Below are positions 1-8,384 of a DNA stretch of 64,000 bases, piece after piece. A program made the position numbers and the translations under genes. The DNA is from Pseudomonadota bacterium (GTDB taxonomy: Bacteria > Pseudomonadota > Alphaproteobacteria > Rhizobiales > Xanthobacteraceae). The DNA is taken from positions 3,189-67,188 of the forward strand of contig JAEYRD010000151.1 in NCBI GenBank assembly GCA_023435725.1, in the 5' to 3' direction. Numbering within the stretch: position 1 is the stretch's first letter; every line of letters starts with the position of its first letter. The notes under the pieces were generated by a model. The model was not told where the DNA came from. It saw only the letters and a program-made list of their open reading frames with translations, and made no database searches.

Positions 1-330
1 CATCACGATGTTCTTGATCGCGATGATCTCGTTGACGATGTCGCGGATTTCCTCGCGCGCAGACTCGGAGTCCAGCTTGGCGAGCTGGGCGAGGTCGATG
101 GCCTCGATCAACGCGCCGAAGATCGTCGCCTTGACCTCGTAGTAATTGTCCGAGCGGCGGGTCTCCATGGCCGGCGCAGGCTTCGCCGGAGCGAGAGGCG
201 GCGAGGCCATGGCCGGTGGCGGCGGCGCGCGCGTCACGGCGGGCGCCGGAGCCGGGGCAGGCTCTGGCGACACGGCGCCGGGCCTCGGAGCCCGAAAGTC
301 GGTGTCTGTTCCGCTACGCTTACCGAACAC
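1..330 (-). CDS. cpaF: CpaF/TadA pilus-assembly ATPase, N-terminal part (runs off the window)
   Basis: Secretion-type ATPase that powers Flp/Tad pilus assembly at the inner membrane. Only the first 110 codons are here; the ATPase core lies beyond base 1. The frame starts at a GTG at 328-330 (reading FGKRSGTDTD...), passes a Pro/Ala-rich linker and enters a conserved-looking helical region (NYYEVKATIFGALIEAIDL...ESAREEIRDIVNEII) typical of the CpaF N-domain. It lies 20 bases downstream of cpaE on the same strand, as expected for a cpa operon. The GTG start is inferred because no in-frame ATG fits upstream of the linker. Identity depends on context plus the N-domain, since the Walker motifs are outside the window. 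Confidence 0.85.
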   Translation of the reverse strand, partial: MFGKRSGTDTDFRAPRPGAVSPEPAPAPAPAVTRAPPPPAMASPPLAPAKPAPAMETRRSDNYYEVKATIFGALIEAIDLAQLAKLDSESAREEIRDIVNEIIAIKNIVM

Positions 331-350
331 TTAACAACTCCATGCGGCGG

Positions 351-1619
351 CTATTTTCCCCGCAACTTGTCAATCAGGGGTGAAAGCAGGGACGACTTTT
401 GCTTCTTCGTTTCGCTGCGGCCCGTCAGGCGCTGGGCGATCTGAAGGAACATCTCGATCGACTTGTGGTTGGCGGAGATCTCCGCGATCATCTGGCCGTT
501 GTTTGCTGCCGAGCCGAAGATCTGCGGCTCGAACGGGATCGAGACCACCGGCTGGCTCTCGATCGCCTTGGCGAACTCCGCGGCGGCGATTTCGGGCCGT
601 TTCGGGACGCCGACCTGGTTCAGGCAGTAGAGCGGCGGCCGGTCGTTGGGGCGCGAGGCCTTCAGCAGATCGACCAGGTTCTTGGTATTGCGCAGGTTGG
701 CGAGGTCAGGCGCCGCCACGATCAGGATGTCGTCCGCTCCGATCAAGGCGCGCTTGGTCCAGCCCGACCATTGGTGCGGGACGTCGAGCACGATGCAGGG
801 CATGGTGGAGCGCAGCGTGTCGAACACGGCATCGAAGGCGTCGGTGCCGAAATCATAGACCCGGTCGAGCGTCGCCGGCGCCGCCAGCAGACTGAGGTGG
901 TCGGTGCATTTCGACAGCAGACGGTCGATGAAGGCCGTATCGACACGGTCGGGCGAGAACACGGCGTCGGCAATGCCTTGCGGCGGGTCCTGGTTGTAGT
1001 CGAGCCCGGCGGTGCCGAAGGCGAGGTCGAGATCGGCGACGACCGCGTCCATTGCCAGGTCGCGCGCGATCGCCCAGGCGACGTTGTGGGAGATGGTGGA
1101 AGCGCCGACGCCGCCCTTCGCGCCGACAACGGCGATGATGCGGCCGACCGCCTTGGCTTCCGGCGCCGAAAACAGGTTGCAGATCGAGCGCACGACGTCG
1201 ATCGCGCCGACCGGCGCGAGCACGTAATCGCTGACACCGCGGCGTACCAGTTCGCGGTAGAGCATGACGTCGTTGATGCGGCCGATCACGACGACGCGGG
1301 TGCCGGCATCGCAGACGGTGGCGAGCTGGTCGAGCCCGCCCAGAAGGTCGTTGCGGCCGTCGCTCTCGAGCACGATCACGTTCGGCGTGGGGGCGGAGCG
1401 GTAGGCTTCGATCGCGGCGGCCATGCCGCCCATCTGGATCTTCAGATGAGCCTTGCCGAGACGGCGATCCTCGCCGGCCGACTGCACCGCGGCAGCGGTC
1501 TCTACGGTCTCGCAGAAGGCCTGGACCGAAACGCGCGGGGCAGGCGCAATGTGCTCCTCGACCGGCGGGAGAGATGCTTCCGGCTGTTCTTCTTGAGTCT
1601 GGCGAGCGTAGCTGATCAT
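351..1619 (-). CDS. cpaE: CpaE, pilus-assembly/localization ATPase (ParA/MinD superfamily)
   Basis: A 422-residue protein with an N-terminal receiver-like region (about residues 50-155, VIVLESDGRNDLLGGLDQL and the following strands) and a C-terminal MinD/ParA-type ATPase. The deviant Walker A motif GAKGGVGAS lies at residues 166-174, followed by VADLDLAFG near 194-202. In the Tad/Cpa family CpaE places and activates the pilus machine at the pole; polar action here is inferred from the family. The start codon overlaps the cpaD stop by ATGA, so the two are translationally coupled. Length is normal for the family. Confidence 0.93.
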   Translation of the reverse strand: MISYARQTQEEQPEASLPPVEEHIAPAPRVSVQAFCETVETAAAVQSAGEDRRLGKAHLKIQMGGMAAAIEAYRSAPTPNVIVLESDGRNDLLGGLDQLATVCDAGTRVVVIGRINDVMLYRELVRRGVSDYVLAPVGAIDVVRSICNLFSAPEAKAVGRIIAVVGAKGGVGASTISHNVAWAIARDLAMDAVVADLDLAFGTAGLDYNQDPPQGIADAVFSPDRVDTAFIDRLLSKCTDHLSLLAAPATLDRVYDFGTDAFDAVFDTLRSTMPCIVLDVPHQWSGWTKRALIGADDILIVAAPDLANLRNTKNLVDLLKASRPNDRPPLYCLNQVGVPKRPEIAAAEFAKAIESQPVVSIPFEPQIFGSAANNGQMIAEISANHKSIEMFLQIAQRLTGRSETKKQKSSLLSPLIDKLRGK

Positions 1620-2350
1620 CTGCCGGTGTCGCTGAGTTTGGCCTTCTCGGCATCAGGATAAGAAACCGCCGTCGGATTTCCCTTGCGATACTTCTCGAAG
1701 GCGGCGGTGCGCCGCGGCGTGTAGGACGGCGTTTCAGGACGCGGCTGCTCGAGGTCCGACGGGTTGTCGACCATTGCCGCGAGGTTGCGCTGATAGGCGC
1801 AGCCGTAATTGTAATAGTCCTTGTTCTCGAACCAGCTCTTGTTCTTCATCGAGGGACCAATGTCCTCCGGCCACAGGCCGCAGGGACCCGCGACCGCGGC
1901 AATCCTGGAATAGGTGAGCCGGATCGGGGGCAGGAAGCGCTTGTCTTCCGGCTGGTAGGGGTGGACGGTGACGCCGCGCGGCGGAACGCCCGCCGCCGCC
2001 AGCATCGCCTGGATCTCACGCATCGAGTCCGCGACCGGACGTGCGTTGGGTGTGCCGGACGGCACGTCGATGCGAATGGCGCCGGTGCCTTCGTGCACCC
2101 AGGTCGACGCCAGGCCCATCACGTCGGCGCGCTGGGCGGCCGTCAACCCGCCGCGGGCGTGGCCGACGAAGACGACGATCGAGCGGTTCTGTTCCGCGAT
2201 CGCGATCGGATGACGCTGCTTGTAGTCGTCCGGAATGGAGGCGGTGACCGCTTCGTCGTGCTGGCAGCCGCCGAGCGCAAGCGCGATGCCGACGAGCGCG
2301 CCGCCAAAGCCTATGGCGCGTTTGCGAATCTGGGGTGGTCTTGTGATCAT
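1616..2350 (-). CDS. cpaD: CpaD-family pilus lipoprotein
   Basis: A 244-residue outer-membrane-associated lipoprotein of the Tad/Cpa apparatus. A short basic N-terminus is followed by a hydrophobic stretch and a lipobox-like ALGGC ending near residue 29, so lipid modification at that Cys is likely. The body carries CpaD-like features (RSIVVFVGHARGGLTAAQRADV; CGLWPEDIGPS; YNYGCAYQRNLAAMV with NPSDLEQPR). It sits between cpaC and cpaE on the same strand: 20 bases from the cpaC stop and overlapping the cpaE start by 4 bases. It probably helps the secretin CpaC to reach or stay in the outer membrane. Confidence 0.92.
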   Translation of the reverse strand: MITRPPQIRKRAIGFGGALVGIALALGGCQHDEAVTASIPDDYKQRHPIAIAEQNRSIVVFVGHARGGLTAAQRADVMGLASTWVHEGTGAIRIDVPSGTPNARPVADSMREIQAMLAAAGVPPRGVTVHPYQPEDKRFLPPIRLTYSRIAAVAGPCGLWPEDIGPSMKNKSWFENKDYYNYGCAYQRNLAAMVDNPSDLEQPRPETPSYTPRRTAAFEKYRKGNPTAVSYPDAEKAKLSDTGR

Positions 2351-2370
2351 CGTGAAGTCCCCGTTCCGCC

Positions 2371-3861
2371 TCAGTCGGTGATGAAGCCGTAGGTGCCGCG
2401 GTAGTTCTTCGCGGGCTCGGTCCGGCCTGGTACGCCGTAGATGCGGTTAATGTTGCCGAGCAGCTCGGCCTGCGGATCGGCGGGCGCGGAGAAGCCGTCA
2501 TCCGGCCGCGACAGGTCTTTTTGCGCCACGGCGCGAACGATATAGGGCGTCACGATCACGACCAGCTCGGTCGCGTTGTTGACGAAGTCGCGGCTGCGGA
2601 ACAGCGTGCCGAGGATCGGGAGCTGCATCAGGCCCGGCAGTCCACTGACTGCCTGCTTGGTCTGCTGCTGGATCAGGCCGGCCATCGCCATCGCGCCGCC
2701 GGAGGGAATTTCCAGCGAGGTCTCTGCGCGGCGGGTCTTGATCGAGGGAACCGTCAGCGAGTTCACCGAGTTCGAGGTCACGGCCTGGGAGAGCGTGACG
2801 GAGTTTTCATTTGATAGCTCCGAGACCTCGGTCATCACCCGCATGCTGATCTTGCCCTCGCTCAGAACCACGGGGGTGAAGTTGAGCGAGATGCCGAACT
2901 TCTTGAAGCTGATCTGGGTGGTACAGACATGGGTGGTGGGGTCGCACGCATAGCCCGCCGGCACCGGGAATTCACCGCCGGCGATGAACGTTGCCGATTC
3001 ACCGGAGATCGCGGTCAGGTTCGGTTCGGCCAGCGTGCGGATCACGCCCGCGGATTCCATCGCGCGCAGGGTGGCCTGCACCGACGGGGTCGCGCCGAAC
3101 TTCGTCGTCAAGTTGTTGCCGTCGACGAGGTTGCGGCCGAGAGCCGTGAACGGGTTGGAGTTGGTGAAGCTCACCACCGAGGTGCCGTAGTTGAGGTTAG
3201 CGGACAGGTCGATGCCGAGCTGCTTGATGATGCTGCGCTGGACTTCCGCCACCGTCACCTTCAGCATGACCTGGTCGCGGCCGCGGACCACGATCGAGTT
3301 CACCACCTTGTCGGGGCCGCCGGCGAGGCGCGCGGCGAGATCGTTGGCCTGCTGGGCTTCGATCGGGTTCGCTGCCGTGCCCGACAGGACGACGCCGTCG
3401 CCGAGTCCGTCGATCTGGATGTCGGAGTTGGGCAAGATCTGCTTCAGCGCGGCCCGCACGCCGTTGAGGTCGCGCTTGACCGCGATGTCATAGGCCGCAA
3501 TCTGCTGGCCGGCGGAATCGAAGAACACGATGTTGGTCTGGCCGACTGCGGCGCCGATGATGTAGGCGCGCTGCGCCGAGCGGACCACCGCGTTGGCGAT
3601 CTTGGGATCGGCGACCAGCACGTCCTTGATGTCGCGCGGCAGGTCGATCACGATGGACTTGCCGACGCCGAGCGAGAGGAAGCGCGCGTTCATCTGACCG
3701 TCGGCCGCGACCGGCGCCACGGGACGGTAGTCGGCGGCAAACACGGGAGTGAGCATCGGGTCGAGTACAAGCGCCAGGGCGGCCGAAAACGACAGGGCGC
3801 GAACCGCTGAGGTTCGCATCGTCGCCCAATCTGCCCTGCATTTCATATCGACTGTCCTCAT
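2371..3861 (-). CDS. cpaC: CpaC, Tad pilus outer-membrane secretin
   Basis: A 496-residue secretin that forms the outer-membrane pore for the Flp pilus. A signal peptide ends near AAD (about residue 43); then come the pilus-formation N-domain (SIVIDLPRDIKDVLVADPKIANAVV), a BON-like segment (DIQIDGLGDGVVLSG) and the C-terminal secretin domain (TLAEPNLTAISGESATFIAGGEFP, ending with ELVVIVTPYIV). The start overlaps the cpaB stop by ATGA. A second ATG at codon 6 has an AGGAC upstream and could be the true start; this does not change the signal peptide. Confidence 0.95.
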   Translation of the reverse strand: MRTVDMKCRADWATMRTSAVRALSFSAALALVLDPMLTPVFAADYRPVAPVAADGQMNARFLSLGVGKSIVIDLPRDIKDVLVADPKIANAVVRSAQRAYIIGAAVGQTNIVFFDSAGQQIAAYDIAVKRDLNGVRAALKQILPNSDIQIDGLGDGVVLSGTAANPIEAQQANDLAARLAGGPDKVVNSIVVRGRDQVMLKVTVAEVQRSIIKQLGIDLSANLNYGTSVVSFTNSNPFTALGRNLVDGNNLTTKFGATPSVQATLRAMESAGVIRTLAEPNLTAISGESATFIAGGEFPVPAGYACDPTTHVCTTQISFKKFGISLNFTPVVLSEGKISMRVMTEVSELSNENSVTLSQAVTSNSVNSLTVPSIKTRRAETSLEIPSGGAMAMAGLIQQQTKQAVSGLPGLMQLPILGTLFRSRDFVNNATELVVIVTPYIVRAVAQKDLSRPDDGFSAPADPQAELLGNINRIYGVPGRTEPAKNYRGTYGFITD

Positions 3862-4655
3862 CGTGCTTTCGCCGTCTGGCTAGGAATGCCGTAGCGAATG
3901 ATCGAAACGCCCTCGCGCTTCTGCGAGGAGTCATCGAGCGTGATCTCGCTCATCTTGACGTCGACAATGCTGCGCAGCGCCAGCGACAGCGTGCCGCTCT
4001 GGCGTGCGGCGGAGAGCGTCGCAGTCTGGGTGGGATTGAGCTCGAGGGTGACGGTCTTGCCGACCACCGCGTTCTGGCCGTCCTTCTCCTTCGGAGCCTG
4101 GTCGATCGCCAGCACGCGGACATTGGCGAGGATGATCTCGGACGTGACGATGTCCGGGGCGCCGCTGCTCTGGTCGGGATTCTTGAGGCGGCGGGTCAGA
4201 AGGACGTCGACGCGATCGTTCGGCAGGATGAAGCCGCCTGCGCCGGTTTCCGGCGAGATCTCGGTCGAAATCGCGCGCATGCCGGTGGGCAGGATTGCCG
4301 CCATGAAGCCGGAGCCCTCGGCCTTGACCAGCTTCTGGTCGCGCATCGGCTCACCCTGAATGAAAGGGGCGCGCGCGATCGAACCGGTGACCTGGGTCAC
4401 GCCGTCGGGGCGTTCGTTGCGGCGGATGAAGGTGGCGCTTGCGGTCGCGGTCGGCCAAGTCTGCCATTGCACGTCTTCCGGCTTGACGGTCTGGCCGAGG
4501 CCGATGTCGTTCTTGGCTACCAGCACGTCGACGGTGGGAAGCTGCGCGACCGGAGCCGGGGGCGGCGCAGAACGGTCCGAGCCGCTCGCCAGATACGCGG
4601 CGACGCCGCCGGCGCAGATGGCGACCGCCAGGACGACAATGCGTGCCCTATTCAT
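3858..4655 (-). CDS. cpaB: CpaB/RcpC pilus-assembly protein with SAF domain
   Basis: A periplasmic Tad assembly protein thought to act with the secretin. I use the ATG at 4655 (MNRARIVVLAV...) because GGAAAG lies about 9 bases upstream and the hydrophobic leader follows at once; an upstream in-frame ATG at 4727 would add 24 uncharacteristic residues. After the anchor comes a SAF domain (VDVLVAKNDIGLGQTVKPEDV... about residues 45-110) and the RcpC domain (MRAISTEISPETGAGGFILP, NDRVDVLLTRR). It is the upstream member of the coupled cpaB-C-D-E set and is separated from cpaA by about 130 bases. Confidence 0.93.
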   Translation of the reverse strand: MNRARIVVLAVAICAGGVAAYLASGSDRSAPPPAPVAQLPTVDVLVAKNDIGLGQTVKPEDVQWQTWPTATASATFIRRNERPDGVTQVTGSIARAPFIQGEPMRDQKLVKAEGSGFMAAILPTGMRAISTEISPETGAGGFILPNDRVDVLLTRRLKNPDQSSGAPDIVTSEIILANVRVLAIDQAPKEKDGQNAVVGKTVTLELNPTQTATLSAARQSGTLSLALRSIVDVKMSEITLDDSSQKREGVSIIRYGIPSQTAKAR

Positions 4656-4783
4656 ACGCTTCACTTTCCAACGAGACGCCGCGACGCTGCCGCCGCCGTA
4701 ATCGGCAGTTGACCAGCTATTCGTCAAAGCATGGTTAATGAGGCGTATCTAAATCGGCTTAACGCCGGGTTTACCCGGTGTGT

Positions 4784-5308
4784 TCAGCGCAGCGCGAGGT
4801 GAGCGAGGTCGATCGCCTTCACCCATTCGGTCTCCGGGTAGACCATCAGCGCGCTCAGTGCGAGCGCGATGCCATAGGGAATGCCGCTCTCCTTGGCGTG
4901 CAGCCGTGCGAGCCAGGCCTGGCCCGCAAGCCCGTAGGGCAGCGGCCATTGCCGGAATTGGAGCAGCAGCAGCGTCAGCGCCCCGCCGAACAGCGAGGCG
5001 TAGAGCAGGAAGTTCATCAGTTGCGCGAAACCGAACCAGAGCGCGACGGAGGCCGCGACCTTGGCATCGCCGCCGCCGACCCAGCCCATCGCAAAGCAGG
5101 CGAAGGCAACGACCAGGACAAGCGCGCCGGCTCCGACATGACTCAGCATCTCATAGGGTGCCATGCCGCCAGCGAGGGCGAGCACGAAGAAGCCCGCGAC
5201 CAGCGCCATCGACACGCGGTTCGAGATGGTCATCGTGAAGAGATCGCTCGCGGCGGCGAACGCCATCAGGGCCGGGAAGAGCAGAAGGCGCGCAAGGTCG
5301 AGGATCAT
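4784..5308 (-). CDS. cpaA: CpaA, Flp prepilin peptidase (type IV A24 family)
   Basis: A 174-residue polytopic membrane aspartyl peptidase that cleaves the Flp prepilin leader. Both catalytic Asp motifs are visible: D22 in SDLFTMTISNR and D81 in GGGDAK. It lacks the N-terminal methylase region of long PilD enzymes, as is normal for the short CpaA/TadV class. The C-terminal GIPYGIALALSAL helix is also typical. It lies between the pilin and cpaB, its expected position. Confidence 0.94.
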   Translation of the reverse strand: MILDLARLLLFPALMAFAAASDLFTMTISNRVSMALVAGFFVLALAGGMAPYEMLSHVGAGALVLVVAFACFAMGWVGGGDAKVAASVALWFGFAQLMNFLLYASLFGGALTLLLLQFRQWPLPYGLAGQAWLARLHAKESGIPYGIALALSALMVYPETEWVKAIDLAHLALR

Positions 5309-5426
5309 GGGCTGCGTCTTGAGGCCTGGTTTATCGCGGGATCTGGCGTCGCCGCACGCTAGCCGGCAGTGCTAAACAAACCGACAACGGCGGCAGCCGG
5401 CTTGGTGGAAACCGACGCGGACAGGC

Positions 5427-5573
5427 TCACCACAGGCTGGCAATGCGCGCGGCGAGCGCGACCGTTGCCAGCAGCAGTGCCAGGCAGACCCAGTAAGCCG
5501 GCGATTGGGCCTGGGTCTGCTCCGCCTCGCTCGCCGCAATCGCGGCATCGGTTGTGTACTTGCGCAACGCCAC
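5427..5573 (-). CDS. Possible 48-residue single-pass membrane protein between pilin and cpaA
   Basis: A short minus-strand frame starting at GTG (5571-5573) and stopping at TGA (5427-5429). The product has a polar N-terminus (KYTTDAAIAASEAEQTQAQ) followed by one hydrophobic helix (YWVCLALLLATVALAARIA). I recognise no family. Support is only composition and position: it follows the Flp pilin and its hairpin and precedes cpaA. The ribosome-binding site is weak and the start is not ATG, so it may be non-coding. Confidence 0.35.
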   Translation of the reverse strand: MALRKYTTDAAIAASEAEQTQAQSPAYWVCLALLLATVALAARIASLW

Positions 5574-5589
5574 TGGAACTCGCTGTACT

Positions 5590-5620
5590 CAAGAAAACAA
5601 ACGCCCCGGAGGTCCGGGGC
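5590..5620 (-). terminator. Rho-independent terminator after the Flp pilin
   Basis: Read on the minus strand, a GC-rich stem (GCCCCGG...CCGGGGC, 5603-5620) is followed by GTTTGTTTTCTT. It lies 22 bases past the pilin stop. It probably lets the abundant pilin message end or be protected, with partial read-through to cpaA and the assembly genes. Confidence 0.8.
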
Positions 5621-5642
5621 TATTGCGGCGTTCGTCGATCGT

Positions 5643-5807
5643 TTACTTCAGCGACGAGCTGATCGAACCAAACTTGGTGTTCAGCGTGCTGCCGAGGTTG
5701 TTGACGACGGTGATGATGGCCAGCGCGATGCCGGCAGCGATCAGGCCGTATTCGATGGCGGTGGCGCCGGATTCATCCTTCGCGAAACGCGCAATCAGGT
5801 TCTTCAT
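5643..5807 (-). CDS. flp: Flp-family type IVb major pilin
   Basis: A 54-residue prepilin subunit of the Tad/Flp pilus, MKNLIARFAKDESG then ATAIEYGLIAAG. The Flp processing motif G/XXXXEY is exact (cleavage expected after G14, Glu-Tyr at mature positions 5-6), followed by the hydrophobic assembly helix (LIAAGIALAIITVV) and a short polar tail. CpaA, encoded just downstream, should process it. It is followed by a terminator, which fits its high expression relative to the assembly genes. Confidence 0.96.
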   Translation of the reverse strand: MKNLIARFAKDESGATAIEYGLIAAGIALAIITVVNNLGSTLNTKFGSISSSLK

Positions 5808-6079
5808 GATGAACAAAGCTCCATCAGGGGCGTGATCGCCTCGTTCGGCGCCGCGCTTGACGCGATGACCTTGTGAACCGAGCTCTTTCGGCGGAGTTAA
5901 TTCGATGGCGCAAACCCGCTTCCCGCCCGATGCCTTTTACCCAAGGTGAATTTCGACTTAAGGCGGCAGTATCGTTCGCTCCGGCTCCGGATGCATCGCA
6001 AGCGCGCCGCCGGCTTCACCGTCCCTTAAATTTCGCGGAGTAGGCGTAGGCGGACCTCCTGTCCGGAAGAGAGGCGACG
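5808..6079. other. Divergent intergenic region, pilin / sterol-desaturase gene
   Basis: About 270 bases that must hold the pilin promoter (minus) and probably the promoter of the plus-strand gene at 6080. I see no convincing consensus boxes, hairpin or small ORF. Confidence 0.5.
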
Positions 6080-6907
6080 ATGTCGAGCCCGTCCATGCAA
6101 GTCGCCCTGATGCTCGGAGAGACCGTCGCCAAGGTGGTTCCGGTTACCTTCGTGCTCGCGCTGGTCTTCACGGTGCTCGAGTATCTCTGGGCCTGTAACC
6201 CCGGCACGCCGTGGTGGCGCAAGCGGGAGATCATCACCGACATCTGCTACTGGTTCTTCGTTCCGGTGTTCGCCCGCGCCATGCGGATTGGGCTCCTGAT
6301 CGTCGGCACCAGCCTCGTTTTCAGCATCCACGATGCCGACGACCTCATCGCTTTCTATGACAACGGCCACGGCCCGCTCGCGCAGTTGCCGCTCTGGGTT
6401 CAGGCGATGCTGTTCCTGGTCCTGAGCGATTTCATGCTGTACTGGCTGCACCGGCTATTCCATGGCGGCGAGTTCTGGAAGTACCACGCGATCCATCATT
6501 CCTCGGAGGAGCTGAGCTGGATTTCGGCGGCCCGCTTCCATCCCGTCAATCTCGTGCTCGGCACGATCGGCGTCGACGTCGTGCTGCTGATGGCCGGCAT
6601 TTCCCCGAACGTCATGATCTGGGTCGCCCCGTTCACGACATTCCATTCGGCCTTCGTGCACGCCAACCTGAACTGGACCTTCGGACCGTTCAGATATTTG
6701 CTGGCGACACCGGTGTTCCACCGCTGGCACCACACCCCGCTCGAAGAGGGCGGCGACACCAATTTTGCCGGGACGTTCCCGGTCTGGGACGTGCTGTTCG
6801 GCACCTTCCGCATGCCGGAGGGGAAGCTGCCGCAGGACTACGGCAAGGACGAAGCGACCATGCCGAAGGAGATCGCGGGCCAGCTTGCCTATCCATTCCG
6901 CCGCTAG
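6080..6907 (+). CDS. Sterol desaturase / fatty-acid hydroxylase family membrane protein
   Basis: A 275-residue integral membrane di-iron oxygenase of the fatty-acid hydroxylase superfamily. The histidine clusters that bind the two irons are intact: HRLFH, HAIHHS, RFHP and HRWHH, spread among about four hydrophobic segments. The substrate cannot be told from sequence; in bacteria this family acts on lipids such as hopanoids, carotenoids or acyl chains. It is transcribed away from the pilin and followed after about 155 bases by pilus-related genes on the same strand, but no functional link to the pilus is evident. RBS-like GAAGAGAGGCGACG precedes the ATG. Confidence 0.88.
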   Translation: MSSPSMQVALMLGETVAKVVPVTFVLALVFTVLEYLWACNPGTPWWRKREIITDICYWFFVPVFARAMRIGLLIVGTSLVFSIHDADDLIAFYDNGHGPLAQLPLWVQAMLFLVLSDFMLYWLHRLFHGGEFWKYHAIHHSSEELSWISAARFHPVNLVLGTIGVDVVLLMAGISPNVMIWVAPFTTFHSAFVHANLNWTFGPFRYLLATPVFHRWHHTPLEEGGDTNFAGTFPVWDVLFGTFRMPEGKLPQDYGKDEATMPKEIAGQLAYPFRR

Positions 6908-7062
6908 GACCGGAGGCAGGGCCGCAAAGCGCAAGTCCGTTCAAACAATAGTCGGCGAATTTGCGGAACGTTCACGAATTGAGGGCAGGTTAGACGGGTC
7001 GGGCACCGGCTCCGCCGTATCGAATCGCTTCTGCCGGTTTGTGACGTCCCGGGGGTAAGAGT

Positions 7063-7560
7063 ATGCGTAAAGAATTGCTGCGCCGTCATGCGCGCATCTG
7101 TCTTCTGGTTGCGGCCGCGGTGCTGGCATCGCCGGCTGCCGGCCTTGCCGAGTCCACCGTCGATACCATCGCCGTCAATGTCGACCAGGCCAAGCTGGTA
7201 CGGCTGCCAGGCAAGGTCGCGACCATCGTGGTCGGCAATCCCCTGATCGCCGATGTCACGCTTCAGCCCGGCGGCATGATCGTCGTGACCGGCAAGGGCT
7301 ATGGCGCCACCAATTTCATCGCGCTCGACCGGGGCGGTGAAATCCTGGTCGACCGCCAGATCCAGGTCGAAGGTCCGAGCGACAGGCTCGTCACCGTCTA
7401 TCGCGGGATCGAGCGCGAGTCCTACAGCTGCGTGCCGCTTTGCCAGCGTCGCGTGACGCTCGGCGACAGCGACAAATACTTCAGCACCACGATGAACCAG
7501 GCCAGTTCGTTGAACAGCAATGCCAGCGGCAGCGCCGGCACGGACGCCAAGACCAACTAG
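7063..7560 (+). CDS. Free-standing pilus-assembly N-terminal (CpaC-type) domain protein
   Basis: A 165-residue exported protein. A signal peptide (residues 1-30, ending GLAES) is followed by a single domain like the N-domain of CpaC secretins: VNVDQAKLVRLPGKVATIVVGNPLIADV and GKGYGATNFIALDRGGEILVDRQIQV. Compare the matching segment in CpaC of this window (SIVIDLPRDIKDVLVADPKIANAVV). There is no secretin channel. The C-terminal part has one Cys pair (SYSCVPLCQRR) and a Ser/Asn-rich tail. It lies upstream of two TadE-like genes, so it probably works in the Tad envelope complex; its exact role is unknown. GGGGGTAAGAGT precedes the ATG. Confidence 0.85.
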   Translation: MRKELLRRHARICLLVAAAVLASPAAGLAESTVDTIAVNVDQAKLVRLPGKVATIVVGNPLIADVTLQPGGMIVVTGKGYGATNFIALDRGGEILVDRQIQVEGPSDRLVTVYRGIERESYSCVPLCQRRVTLGDSDKYFSTTMNQASSLNSNASGSAGTDAKTN

Positions 7561-7751
7561 CAAGACCGATTGGCAGGTGTGCCCGGGCAGGATCTGCGTG
7601 GTCCGCCCGCGCACGCACGCATGCGCGAAGGACGTCCGCTCTCCACGCGCCGTGGGTCGTTCGTGGTTTACGCACCCTTAACGGTGCGGGCCGCCGGGTG
7701 CTGATCGCCTGAAACACTTAAACAATCAGTTTCCACTATTGAACGGGGCAG

Positions 7752-8360
7752 ATGATCGCCGCTGCCAGGGAATTCGACGCGATGCCATCGCCTAAGAGGT
7801 TCACGCTCCGGACCGCGCTGCGCCGGTTTCGCCGCAACGGCCGCGGCTCCGCAGCTGTCGAGTTCGCGCTGGTCGCGCCGATGTTCTTCGCGCTGTTGTT
7901 CGCCATCATCGAGACGGCGCTGATGTTCTTCGCGAGCCAGGTGCTCGAGACCATCACCCAGAGTTCGGCGCGCGTGGTCCTGACCGGCCAGGCCCAGTCC
8001 GGCTCGGTGGCGGCCTGCGCGGTGTCAGGTGTGGGCACGCCCTGCACGCAGGGGACGTTCAAGGCCTATGTCTGCAGCCAGATCCCGGCGCTGTTCGATT
8101 GCAACAGCCTTTACGTCGACGTCCAGAGCTATTCCAATTCCTTTGCGTCGGTGACCCTGTCCAGCCACATCGACGCGAGCAACAACTTCGTCGCCACCGG
8201 CATGCAGTACAATCCCGGCAGCGCCGGCCAGGTCGTCGTGGTGCGGATGTACTATCAGTGGCCGCTCTTCGTCACCGGCCTCGGCTACAACATCGCCAAT
8301 CTCAACGGCAACAAGCGTCTGCTTGTCGCGACGGCTGCATTCCAGAACGAGCCCTACTAG
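7752..8360 (+). CDS. TadE/TadG-like minor pilin (pseudopilin)
   Basis: A 202-residue membrane-anchored protein. A basic N-terminus (RFRRNGRGS) leads into the TadE signature SAAVEFALVAPMFFALLFAIIETALMFF, giving one transmembrane helix near residues 37-65, then a periplasmic region with several cysteines. In Tad systems TadE/TadF/TadG are processed by the prepilin peptidase and act as minor pilins. The ATG at 7752 is preceded by GAACGGGGCAG; a second ATG 10 codons later is possible. The next tadE-like gene starts 24 bases after its stop, so they are probably co-transcribed. Confidence 0.9.
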   Translation: MIAAAREFDAMPSPKRFTLRTALRRFRRNGRGSAAVEFALVAPMFFALLFAIIETALMFFASQVLETITQSSARVVLTGQAQSGSVAACAVSGVGTPCTQGTFKAYVCSQIPALFDCNSLYVDVQSYSNSFASVTLSSHIDASNNFVATGMQYNPGSAGQVVVVRMYYQWPLFVTGLGYNIANLNGNKRLLVATAAFQNEPY

Positions 8361-8384
8361 CACTGTTGGATCCGAGCAGAACAA

